7,934 bases of DNA. Origin: Promethearchaeia archaeon. GTDB taxonomy: Archaea > Asgardarchaeota > Lokiarchaeia > Sigyniarchaeales > SOKP01. Both the position numbers and the translations under genes were made by a program. This document shows, in pieces, positions 1 to 7,211 of the stretch. Under the pieces are notes generated by a model that saw only the letters and a program-made list of their open reading frames with translations, had not been told where the DNA came from and ran no database searches. Numbering within the stretch: position 1 is the stretch's first letter; each line of letters opens with the position of its first letter. The stretch spans positions 1-7,934 of the forward strand of contig JAHQWS010000088.1 of the NCBI GenBank assembly GCA_029856295.1, written 5' to 3'.

Positions 1-2
1 TT

Positions 3-1265
3 ATGGAAAAGTTAAAAGATTTTCTTAGTGACGCATTTGAAATCCTAGACGAAATAGACCAGAGATTTCCCAATGATCTTCAAAAGATTAAAGTAAAAGA
101 TTTTACTACTCGATATTTTTTTTGTGTTGATATGTATCTTAGAGGAAAGTTTGGTAAGCATTTACTCCGTACTTTTACGGATCTATGGATAAGTTTAGAG
201 GTTTTATCAGTCATAACAATATCTTGTCTTTTACATACCCATGATAATTTTAAAATTAATAACTTCTATTCTAATCTGAAAAATAAAGTTAAAGCTGTAG
301 CGTCATTAGTACCAAGAAATAAAATCGATTGTTGGGAAAAAATGAAGGAAGATTTTCCTGAGCACATGAAAAACAAAATTAACAGTTATTTACCTATAAT
401 AAAAAAAGTCATAATGTTTGCAGGTGAATATCTTTCTAATAATGATATTAAAGTAAAATTACGACAAGAAGATGATTTCAATAACAGTGATGAATATTCA
501 GATTATTTAGAAAAAACTCGAGAATTTAGAGAATACCAAGAGAACCTTTCTATTAAAAAAGTAATTAATTTCTTCTACAAAACTCGTAATAAACTATTTC
601 ATGGTGGGGGATTGAATGAAAATTGGACTCTTAGTTACGACCGATACAAAGCTAACTTTATAAAAATTTTAGAGCAATTATTTGTTAAAATTCTTCGAAT
701 AAATAATATCATTTTTTATCAAATGGGATACCCAAAGCAAAAAATATTTACAGATTTTTGCGATGATGAAATGCCCAGTTCCGAACTTCGAACATTTCAG
801 CTTGCTAAAAAAAACTTTGTTATAAGCCACTATATAGTTACTGTGCCCAGAGCTTCTTATTTAAATGATCCTATAATAAAAGAGTATTATCTTAATAAAA
901 GGGAAGATCTAATTCCCTTAAAGAAACAGTTAAATAGACGGTCTCAAGATATAAATGATTTTATTGAAGACTCTCTCCCAATAAAAATTAAACATGAAGC
1001 TTCTGAATTTAATTGCACTTTAAATTATCGATCTATTGAGAAGAAGGAGTTTCTATTTTTTCTTCCAATAGGATGCGCCCATTTTCAAAGCATTTATGAT
1101 CTTATGCAAAATCTCAGAGAAGTTACAATAATAAATGATGATAGTGAAGATATAACTGTCGAATTTAAAGGTGTTTTCACTGATCTTCCTGATATCTATG
1201 TAGAAAATGGCTTTTGTGGAACTTTAAATTTAAGTCCCGATTATATTCAATTTATTTTTTTTTAA
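3..1265 (+). CDS. Apea-like HEPN domain protein, putative ribonuclease
   Basis: A 420-residue protein whose N-terminal half looks like the Apea-like HEPN family. Visible signs are a helical segment with LWISLEVL around W62-E66, the position where Apea-HEPN proteins carry a conserved aromatic plus 'LE' helix, and FYKTRNKLFHGG at about 191-202. The latter contains R195-N-K-L-F-H200, the R-x4-H motif that forms the RNA-cleaving site in HEPN nucleases. HEPN domains are known from toxin-antitoxin, CRISPR ancillary and abortive-infection systems as metal-independent RNases. Residues 230-420 form a second region with predicted beta strands that I do not recognise. The ATG at position 3 is so close to the window edge that an upstream start cannot be excluded. 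No obvious partner gene follows: the next gene is almost 700 bp away, so a partner could only lie to the left. The HEPN call is fairly sure; RNase activity and a defence role are inference. Confidence 0.6.
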   Translation: MEKLKDFLSDAFEILDEIDQRFPNDLQKIKVKDFTTRYFFCVDMYLRGKFGKHLLRTFTDLWISLEVLSVITISCLLHTHDNFKINNFYSNLKNKVKAVASLVPRNKIDCWEKMKEDFPEHMKNKINSYLPIIKKVIMFAGEYLSNNDIKVKLRQEDDFNNSDEYSDYLEKTREFREYQENLSIKKVINFFYKTRNKLFHGGGLNENWTLSYDRYKANFIKILEQLFVKILRINNIIFYQMGYPKQKIFTDFCDDEMPSSELRTFQLAKKNFVISHYIVTVPRASYLNDPIIKEYYLNKREDLIPLKKQLNRRSQDINDFIEDSLPIKIKHEASEFNCTLNYRSIEKKEFLFFLPIGCAHFQSIYDLMQNLREVTIINDDSEDITVEFKGVFTDLPDIYVENGFCGTLNLSPDYIQFIFF

Positions 1266-1322
1266 GAATTTAAGGAATGGTCCTGACGAGATTTTACCAA
1301 ATTAATTTCATCCATAGTTGCA

Positions 1323-1338
1323 TTTTTTTTTTATTTTT
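1323..1338 (+). terminator. T-rich tract, possible archaeal terminator
   Basis: About 60 bp after the HEPN stop codon is a run of ten T followed by A and five more T. Archaeal RNA polymerase commonly terminates at such T-tracts without needing a hairpin. A shorter T-run also overlaps the stop codon of the HEPN gene (about 1255-1263). The call rests only on composition and position. Confidence 0.35.
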
Positions 1339-1422
1339 ATTGTTGTTGGAATCTTTAATAGATCCTAAATCATTTATTTTTTAATCTACAAATATTTAAA
1401 TTCAAAAGTTTCATAAAGTATT

Positions 1423-1571
1423 ATGGCAACAAAAGGTTCATAACTCCGGAATCGCTCTGGATTTTTGTCTTTTGGTTAGTGTATCTTTATACACTTTGAT
1501 TTTGCCCTCCTCCCCCTTTCATATTTTTGACCTCGTGTTAGGTCTTGATGCCAGGAGTTATTTGTTGCCAT
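1423..1571. repeat. 149-nt bulged inverted repeat with two internal hairpins; possible structured RNA or MITE-like element
   Basis: The outer arms are perfect complements: ATGGCAACAAA (1423-1433) pairs with TTTGTTGCCAT (1561-1571), and after a 7-nt bulge on the left side TAACTCC (1441-1447) pairs with GGAGTTA (1554-1560). That gives 18 base pairs closing the element. Inside are a 7-bp hairpin, AGTGTAT/ATACACT with a CTTT loop (1478-1495), and a 5-bp hairpin, GACCT/AGGTC with a 6-nt loop (1529-1544). The plus strand between them is pyrimidine-rich (1501-1520), so the minus strand is purine-rich, as the sense strands of the neighbouring genes are. A minus-strand transcript is therefore slightly more likely. 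No clear target-site duplication flanks the arms. It matches no RNA family I recognise. It could be a non-coding RNA, a MITE-like mobile element or a decayed insertion-sequence remnant. Confidence 0.5.
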
Positions 1572-1606
1572 TTTATATGGTTATTAAATAGGTCATATTA
1601 ATCTGA

Positions 1607-1723
1607 ATAACTTCTTATGCCGAATTCAAGTTTAGAAATGAATTTTGGCCCGAATATAATGAAGATCTGTTAATTGAAGATATATACGATTTCATTAATA
1701 GGAATCGAAGGAAGGGTAAATAA
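1607..1723 (+). pseudogene. Start-less 38-codon open stretch, probable gene remnant
   Basis: Between an in-frame TGA at 1604-1606 and a TAA at 1721-1723 lies an open stretch whose translation reads like real protein. It is acidic and aromatic in the middle (RNEFWPEYNEDLLIEDIYDF) and ends in a basic NRNRRKGK tail. It contains no ATG, GTG or TTG in frame, so it cannot be a normal complete gene as it stands. The most likely explanation is the C-terminal end of a decayed gene, perhaps left when the nearby inverted-repeat element or another insertion disrupted the locus. I do not recognise the family. Chance openness of a short AT-rich stretch remains possible. Confidence 0.25.
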
Positions 1724-1804
1724 TCTTACCTCTAGTTTTAAATTTAGCTCTATTTTTCAAAAATTATCTTTTATCATCCTTATTCTATATAGTTTTTAAA
1801 CTAT

Positions 1805-1827
1805 TATAACACCTAAAAGGTGTTATA
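1805..1827. repeat. Perfect 10-bp palindrome with AAA loop
   Basis: TATAACACCT (1805-1814) and AGGTGTTATA (1818-1827) are exact reverse complements separated by AAA. The site lies about 130 bp upstream of the start at 1959 and about 80 bp after the gene remnant. It could be a binding site for a dimeric regulator, or an RNA hairpin. It lies well upstream of the proposed TATA box at 1923, so if it is regulatory, an activator or upstream-repressor site is more likely than one blocking the start site. Function unknown. Confidence 0.5.
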
Positions 1828-1922
1828 CCCAAACTTCTTATATAAAAATTTTTATTAATTAAAAAAAGGGAAATTAATATTTCCAGAAATAGTAGTTAAT
1901 ACTAAAAAATATGTTTCAAAAA

Positions 1923-1929
1923 TATAAAA
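1923..1929 (+). promoter_or_regulatory. Candidate TATA box for the 1959 gene
   Basis: TATAAAA lies with its centre about 33 bp before the ATG at 1959 and is preceded by purine-rich AAAAA, compatible with a BRE. Archaeal start sites usually fall about 25 bp after the TATA box, which would give a leader of only a few bases. This agrees with the lack of a Shine-Dalgarno motif before this gene. The region is so AT-rich that chance matches are common. Confidence 0.35.
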
Positions 1930-1958
1930 TATCAGTAAGAATTTAATAAATTTATATA

Positions 1959-3869
1959 ATGACAGTTTCAGAAAACCAGATTAGCGCAATTTCGATAACA
2001 TTTACAAGATTCCCGCAGAATTTATTAATCCCATCTATTGATAATATCATTTCTTTTCAAGCAATTAATAATTTTAATAATACAGAGAAATTTAAATTTG
2101 ACGTCGAAGGAGAGAATCTAAACATAGCAGTTCCAGAAGATTTAGAACAAGAAATTCATTTTAATCCCGGAGAGACAAAAAATTTTGATATTAAATTAAT
2201 CCCTACTTTAGATGGGTATGGTAAGCTTTCCATAGATGTAAATTGGTTAAAGCGTGTTGAATATACGGTAAAAGTGAAAAAAGTCCGGGCGCAAGTTCCA
2301 AAAAGCAAAACTAAAAAAATATTAGGAAAATATTCTGTGACATTTTCAAAGGAATCATATGAGTTCAAACCAGAAAATTTTATTTTAGAATTCTCCTCCA
2401 AAGAAATAAAACAAGCTGAAAAACAGTTGGATTCGAAGAGGAAAAAATATAATGAATATCTAAAGCATAAACAAGTCTGGGAAGAGAAAAAATCACAGGG
2501 ATTGGTAGAATCGGAACCCATTTCAGAATTAACAATGGATGATATTGATAAAAATATGAGCCTTCTTGCGAGAGGATATCTTTCGAACAAAGATATTATG
2601 AAAGCATTAGAATTGGCATTAGGAATTTCTGATGAAAATTACAAGATCAATCTTTATTATAATTTAATAAGAGCATTTGCATTCATCGATTTAGATGGTA
2701 CAATTGAAATTATTAAAAATTTAACTAAAAACGATAAGAGGACTGAGTTAATTAAATACTTAGCTTTTGATCAAATTAAAGTTAATCCAGAACAAGCGCC
2801 TAGAATTGCATTTTTAATTGAAGACCTTTCACTAAGAGAACAGCTTGTATTTAACATAATTGGTAAAATAATTGAAAATGAGTCAGATGTAGCAATAAAA
2901 GTCTCTCAACTTATTAGTAATGAGTTATTGAGATTTAAAATCCAATTAAACATAATTAGGATAATTTATGAAAAAGATATATTAAAAGCAATTGAAATTT
3001 TAAACCAGATTATTAATACTATTGAAAAACCTTCAAAATTGAATTTGGCTGAAAATAATTTTAAAAATTCGGGATATGAATTTTATAGAGATTCTATTAA
3101 TTTACTAGCGGAAATAGATTCAACTCAAGCAGCTGATAATCTGCTTATTGGGTTTAACTTAAGAGAAGTTAAGGATAAGGTTGCAGAGGATTTATTTGAG
3201 ATTATTTATGAAATGGTGGATGAGACTAAAATCAGATTCGACCCTTTTCCCGTATTTTCTCAATATTATTTATTCAATACTTATGCTTCAAATATTAATG
3301 AGGATATCAAAAATTTTTCGATTATAGGAGGAAATGTTAGCAATAACGTTTTATTAAAAGATTTTAACTTTACTATTGTTTTAATGTCTCTATTTAGTTA
3401 TAGTTTTAGTATTTTTCCTCTTGTTGATAGAACTTATACCGATTTAAAATTTAATAATGATAAGTCCATTGCTTATTACATTTTTCCATCAAAGCAAAAT
3501 CACAATGAAACTGAATTGAAGTCTATTAACACTACTTTAAATCAATTTGGAGTGGTATCTAATCTCAGTAATACCAAAAATGAAATATTGATATTTAATT
3601 TAGACTTTATCCCCTATTTAGGAAAACCAACCATCATATTAGCCTCAAATTCAGAATTGACTGAGAAGATTCGAGAGAAAGTGAGCAATATACTTGGAAA
3701 TAATGTTAATATAAAGATTGACGAATCCCTATTTAAAGGAGGCAAAACTGAAGAATTTTTAAAGCAAATCTTTACTGGAAATAATTTCAAATTTGTTAAT
3801 TTAATTATGTCTTATGAATTCATTAACAACTACGATATGTTTAAAACCTTTACATTATCGTTAATTTAA
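1959..3869 (+). CDS. Hypothetical protein: Ig-like domain, helical repeats, alpha/beta C-terminus
   Basis: A 636-residue protein with no family I can name. Residues 10-110 alternate short beta-type strands and contain FNPGETKNFDIKL, the 'PG' turn typical of CARDB/NEAT-like and COG1470-like Ig folds. Residues 110-130 are basic. Residues 145-185 form a strongly charged, probably coiled-coil helix. Residues 200-415 are helical with a repeat spacing near 32 residues: comparable helix pairs begin at about 227, 259, 291 and 323, each following a pattern of hydrophobic helix, acidic turn, then an alanine/isoleucine-rich helix. This resembles TPR or HEAT solenoids. Residues 430-636 look alpha/beta. 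No signal peptide or clear membrane segment is visible at the N-terminus, so a cytoplasmic location is likely. The architecture suggests a scaffold or adaptor for protein binding. It precedes the ligase gene by 81 bp on the same strand and may be co-transcribed with it. No Shine-Dalgarno precedes the ATG. Confidence 0.7.
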   Translation: MTVSENQISAISITFTRFPQNLLIPSIDNIISFQAINNFNNTEKFKFDVEGENLNIAVPEDLEQEIHFNPGETKNFDIKLIPTLDGYGKLSIDVNWLKRVEYTVKVKKVRAQVPKSKTKKILGKYSVTFSKESYEFKPENFILEFSSKEIKQAEKQLDSKRKKYNEYLKHKQVWEEKKSQGLVESEPISELTMDDIDKNMSLLARGYLSNKDIMKALELALGISDENYKINLYYNLIRAFAFIDLDGTIEIIKNLTKNDKRTELIKYLAFDQIKVNPEQAPRIAFLIEDLSLREQLVFNIIGKIIENESDVAIKVSQLISNELLRFKIQLNIIRIIYEKDILKAIEILNQIINTIEKPSKLNLAENNFKNSGYEFYRDSINLLAEIDSTQAADNLLIGFNLREVKDKVAEDLFEIIYEMVDETKIRFDPFPVFSQYYLFNTYASNINEDIKNFSIIGGNVSNNVLLKDFNFTIVLMSLFSYSFSIFPLVDRTYTDLKFNNDKSIAYYIFPSKQNHNETELKSINTTLNQFGVVSNLSNTKNEILIFNLDFIPYLGKPTIILASNSELTEKIREKVSNILGNNVNIKIDESLFKGGKTEEFLKQIFTGNNFKFVNLIMSYEFINNYDMFKTFTLSLI

Positions 3870-3916
3870 GGTTAATTAAAACAAAAAATATTATTTAATT
3901 ATAATTTATGAAGGAA

Positions 3917-3922
3917 TATATA
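3917..3922 (+). promoter_or_regulatory. Candidate TATA box for the ligase gene
   Basis: TATATA preceded by AAGGAA, which is BRE-like, lies about 31 bp before the ATG at 3951. A start site about 25 bp downstream would give a leader of roughly five bases. This would let the ligase-hydrolase pair be expressed separately from the upstream repeat protein. The remainder of the 81-bp gap (3870-3950) is featureless AT-rich sequence. Confidence 0.35.
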
Positions 3923-3950
3923 GGATTTTTAAAAAAAAGGGATTATTTAA

Positions 3951-5636
3951 ATGGCAAAAGACAAGAAAAAGAAGAAAAAGAAGAAAAAGGAAAAAAAGAA
4001 GAAAAAAGGAGATACCGAATATAGTACTAGTACTTCGTCAAAAGCTTATGGAAAACCTGGAGATTCAGGAATTACAATTGGTAATGCAATAGATCGATCT
4101 AAAGATAATTTATTTATTGGGACAGATTATAGAGAGGTTTTTAGTTGGCAATATGAAAGAACTTGGCCAGAGATTCTCGGAGATCTATCACGATGGCATT
4201 ATATGCCCTTCTCATTAGGACTTGAATTAGAATTGATTTTAGCCTATAATGATGGTTCTTATCCTGACGGGGCAGAAATGGTACACATCATGAAAGAGAG
4301 TATACGAGACGCCATTAAAATAATGGATCAAATTCTTTACGAAGGTAGAAGTGATTTCCCCCCCGTTCCTCAATATATAGTCCAGAAAGTCTTAGCAAGA
4401 CCATATTTTCGTGAGGATAAAGAAAAAGGAGGGGTAATGGTAATACGATATAAATTACCAGATGACCAAGCTCAAGATTATGTTGATGTAGATAGTTTTG
4501 CGAGAGATGGAAATGCGACTGCTGTCACCTATATTTTAGAGCTTGTAAGCCCTCCCTGTGAATATGTTGAAGAATTAGCTTTCTGGGCCTCTACACTATT
4601 CCAATTGGCAAAAATTATATTACCTAAGGATGTTCATATAATTGCAAGTGGTATAAATCCTGGAGCCAAAGAGTATATGCGTGGTTTAACTCAAGCAACG
4701 CATGTTCACGTTGGCGGATTTAGTAATGACACTGAAAAGGCACAGGTTTATAGTATGATACGAAATTTCATCCCTCACCTAATAGCTTTAGCAGTAAATT
4801 CACCAATTTTTAATAATCATCCCACAGACGTAATTAAAATAATTAATAATAGAATTACTGCACCTAATTGTACACGATCATTGCGTTTACATTATAATTC
4901 TAGCATGTTATCGAGCAATGAACCTAAAACATTCATACCTTATTTAATTAACACCGATGCCGAATCAGCAAATTATTTTCTACAAACTATACAAAAAGCA
5001 AGCTTAGAAGATGGTAGAATGCAGGATCTAACTCCGTTTTCAAGACATGTAACTGTTGAATTTAGACCGATGGACGCTCAGCTATCTATATGTCGAAATA
5101 TTGGATTAGCATTATTAGTTCAAACATTAGCATATAAGGCAAGAAAATTATTAGAAAGAGGTACATGGGTGCCAGATGCTGGTTCGGATACAATTTCCGG
5201 GAATAGAAAAGGTGCTTATGAAAGAGGTTTAATCTCTTTATTTAGGCCTTCCAATATTGATCGCGCAACTTTAGCTCAATATGATCCAGATTTTGCTGAA
5301 CAATATTTAGGCCCAGAGGTTCAACCAAATCGATATATGACTCATGCTGTTCAAAGAATGTTTCTCTATTTAAAACCAGAGCTGATTGAACTTGATTATC
5401 TTTATACACCCTTTTTCAAACCGCTTTTGATGAGCGTTTTTGGTGAAATTTCATATGCATTAGCACCAATGACAGAAGCGGACTATCAATTGTCGTTATA
5501 TGATTACAAAGTAAAAGCGGGAGAGATCCCAGATGTATTACATGATTTAATATACTTTACATTAGAATATAGTAAAGATCCGATAAGTCATCCTTTAACA
5601 GGAAATCTAACACTTCCAAAGGAAATGAGAGAATAA
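3951..5636 (+). CDS. GCS2-family carboxylate-amine ligase (glutamate-cysteine-ligase-like) with poly-lysine N-terminus
   Basis: A 561-residue member of the GCS2 superfamily (the YbdK / plant-type GshA-like group, COG2170-like), whose known members join glutamate to an amine such as cysteine, forming an amide bond at the expense of ATP. Motifs in order: G90-L-E92-L-E94, the GxExE metal/ATP site; E197 in LELVSPP; G234-INP, matching the 'GthP' loop; T250-H-V-H-V-G255; N283-S-P; and V369-E-F-R-P-M-D375, the ExRxxD motif. All core catalytic motifs appear intact, so activity is likely. YbdK-type enzymes are near 370 residues; this one has about 80 extra N-terminal and over 100 extra C-terminal residues. 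The N-terminus is extremely basic: K3, K5-K13 and K15-K19, then a Ser/Thr-rich linker. The amidohydrolase gene follows after 27 bp, so the pair probably forms an operon. The acceptor and donor substrates cannot be assigned; gamma-glutamylcysteine synthesis is only one option. Family call firm, substrate unknown. Confidence 0.8.
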   Translation: MAKDKKKKKKKKKEKKKKKGDTEYSTSTSSKAYGKPGDSGITIGNAIDRSKDNLFIGTDYREVFSWQYERTWPEILGDLSRWHYMPFSLGLELELILAYNDGSYPDGAEMVHIMKESIRDAIKIMDQILYEGRSDFPPVPQYIVQKVLARPYFREDKEKGGVMVIRYKLPDDQAQDYVDVDSFARDGNATAVTYILELVSPPCEYVEELAFWASTLFQLAKIILPKDVHIIASGINPGAKEYMRGLTQATHVHVGGFSNDTEKAQVYSMIRNFIPHLIALAVNSPIFNNHPTDVIKIINNRITAPNCTRSLRLHYNSSMLSSNEPKTFIPYLINTDAESANYFLQTIQKASLEDGRMQDLTPFSRHVTVEFRPMDAQLSICRNIGLALLVQTLAYKARKLLERGTWVPDAGSDTISGNRKGAYERGLISLFRPSNIDRATLAQYDPDFAEQYLGPEVQPNRYMTHAVQRMFLYLKPELIELDYLYTPFFKPLLMSVFGEISYALAPMTEADYQLSLYDYKVKAGEIPDVLHDLIYFTLEYSKDPISHPLTGNLTLPKEMRE

Positions 5637-5663
5637 ATTAAAAATAAATTTAAGCTAATTATT

Positions 5664-7211
5664 ATGCTCACAGCAACTATAGAACAAAATGGGAGGAAAT
5701 GGGTTGAGAATCTAATTGTTATTGATGCCCATTCTCATTTAGGCCAAGATATAGATGGTGCTACTATGATGAATCCTTTAGCCCCTGGTAGCGGAACTTT
5801 TGATTTTTGGGGAAATGTACAAGGAAAAATTAAAGCAGATTGGGAAAAAACTGGAGAACAATCCTTTATGACTACAATGAATGGAAACAATACGAAAATC
5901 TCTTGGTCATTCACACCTTTTCCATTTACAGATAAATTATACAGCGCTTTAGAAAAATTGAAGCAAAGATATTCTGATTTAAAAGAGAAATCAAAATTCT
6001 ATAGCTTCATCGATCAAGGAGTATGCTTCCCCTTTCAGGATGTATTTCGTGATAAACATCCAGAAGCATTATACCGAGCAAGCAATATAAATGTCTCACG
6101 GTTTACAACTCGTTTCCCATTTTCTATGAAACTAGTTGGTTATGGGCGTTGTAATCCGATGGAAGGAGAAAAAGCAGTTAATGAAGTAAAATACATGAGA
6201 GAAGTATTAGGTTTGCGAGGGTTAAAGTTGCATCCTCGTTCGGAGGGGTGGATTGATAATATTTATTCAGAATCTGCGATCAATGTTTTAATTGAAGCAG
6301 CTAAATTTTCCATGCCTGTTATTTTTGATACGAGAGGTAAAGGTTCCATAATAAGTATTGGCAAATTAGTTAGTCAAACTAGAAATATTTTAAAATCTAA
6401 ATCCCCTGATTTATTGCCCCATTTTAAAGTTATTATTGCGCATTTTGCTCAGGGAAATATCGGAGATCATGATGTTTACAATACTATTGTTCGTCCAAAT
6501 ACATATGGGGATCTTTCTATGCTTCATGGAGAAGGAGCAGGTAATTTTTTCAAGGATTTTCGAAAGTGGTTCAAAGATAATAACAAAATAAATGTAGATG
6601 GTCGAGATTGGTCGGAATATGTCCTTTTTGCGTCTGATTATCCATATTTTGGAGATGTACATGCTGAAAAATTGATGATCTATATTATAAATAAACAATT
6701 TTTTGATAATGGAGGCACAATTCAAGATACTAAAAATATTCTTGGCTTAAACCAGATTAAAGTTTTACCCGAATATAGTCTTCCTCAAATAAAAAAAGAT
6801 GCCAAGATATTACCGAGTACACTGATATCTAATCCTAATTTTCAGCAGAATAAAATAAGTGCTTATGATACAGCAGTAGAAGCAATAGCTAAATTAATTA
6901 CTGATGCAAAAATTGATATTAAAAGATTTTGTATTGAGTTTAACAAAAATTGGAGTCAATTCAGTGATAATATGTTCATAACCGCTATAAAAAATAGTAC
7001 AAAGGAAGAAATACCAATATATTTTACTAATATTGTTGAAGATCAATCAATTTCCCTTATAGCACCCTTACAACCGAATACAGAATGGAAAAAATTTGGT
7101 TATAAATATTTCAATCCAGAGGATCGAGCATTTTTTGCTTCTTTATTTAGACAATCATATTTAGCGACAGATGTAAATAAGACAGTTGAAGTATTATCTC
7201 ACGTTTTTTGA
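5664..7211 (+). CDS. Amidohydrolase-2 family metal-dependent hydrolase
   Basis: A 515-residue protein whose first ~350 residues follow the TIM-barrel amidohydrolase-2 pattern. D21-A-H23-S-H25 ends strand 1 (HxH metal ligands); LRGLK188-L-H190-P lies at strand 4; PVIFD222-T-R marks strand 5; VIIAH260-F strand 6; and FASD325-YPYFGD strand 8, with the catalytic Asp. Family members generally have His at the strand-5 position, where D222 stands here, so the metal site may hold one ion or differ in chemistry. Known relatives hydrolyse amides or decarboxylate aromatic and acidic substrates. Residues 380-515 form a largely helical extension beyond the usual 250-350-residue length. There is no signal peptide, so a cytoplasmic enzyme is expected. 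It starts 27 bp after the GCS2-type ligase without a Shine-Dalgarno site and is probably translated from the same message. The pairing suggests the hydrolase acts on the ligase's product or a precursor, which is inference. Confidence 0.75.
   Translation: MLTATIEQNGRKWVENLIVIDAHSHLGQDIDGATMMNPLAPGSGTFDFWGNVQGKIKADWEKTGEQSFMTTMNGNNTKISWSFTPFPFTDKLYSALEKLKQRYSDLKEKSKFYSFIDQGVCFPFQDVFRDKHPEALYRASNINVSRFTTRFPFSMKLVGYGRCNPMEGEKAVNEVKYMREVLGLRGLKLHPRSEGWIDNIYSESAINVLIEAAKFSMPVIFDTRGKGSIISIGKLVSQTRNILKSKSPDLLPHFKVIIAHFAQGNIGDHDVYNTIVRPNTYGDLSMLHGEGAGNFFKDFRKWFKDNNKINVDGRDWSEYVLFASDYPYFGDVHAEKLMIYIINKQFFDNGGTIQDTKNILGLNQIKVLPEYSLPQIKKDAKILPSTLISNPNFQQNKISAYDTAVEAIAKLITDAKIDIKRFCIEFNKNWSQFSDNMFITAIKNSTKEEIPIYFTNIVEDQSISLIAPLQPNTEWKKFGYKYFNPEDRAFFASLFRQSYLATDVNKTVEVLSHVF

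Noticed and set aside
1435..1450. tRNA T-arm-like GGTTCATAACTCC
   Set aside because: The loop lacks the invariant A at position 58, and no acceptor, D or anticodon arms can be placed around it.
1400..1591. 63-codon plus-strand open frame across the inverted repeat
   Set aside because: It has no ATG near its beginning, and its hydrophobic Leu/Phe/Ser translation is what a pyrimidine-rich strand gives by chance.
2156..2590. 144-codon minus-strand frame inside the Ig/repeat protein gene
   Set aside because: It lies wholly inside a better plus-strand gene, its translation is Ser/Phe-rich as expected for an antisense shadow, and it has no family signature.
3908..3950. Upstream ATG (3908) as an alternative start for the ligase
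   Set aside because: It is 43 bases before 3951 and so in another frame; it cannot extend the ligase protein.
6411..6725. 104-codon minus-strand frame inside the amidohydrolase gene
   Set aside because: It is antisense to the conserved H260 and D325 motif region, Ile-rich and without recognisable features, so it is a shadow frame.
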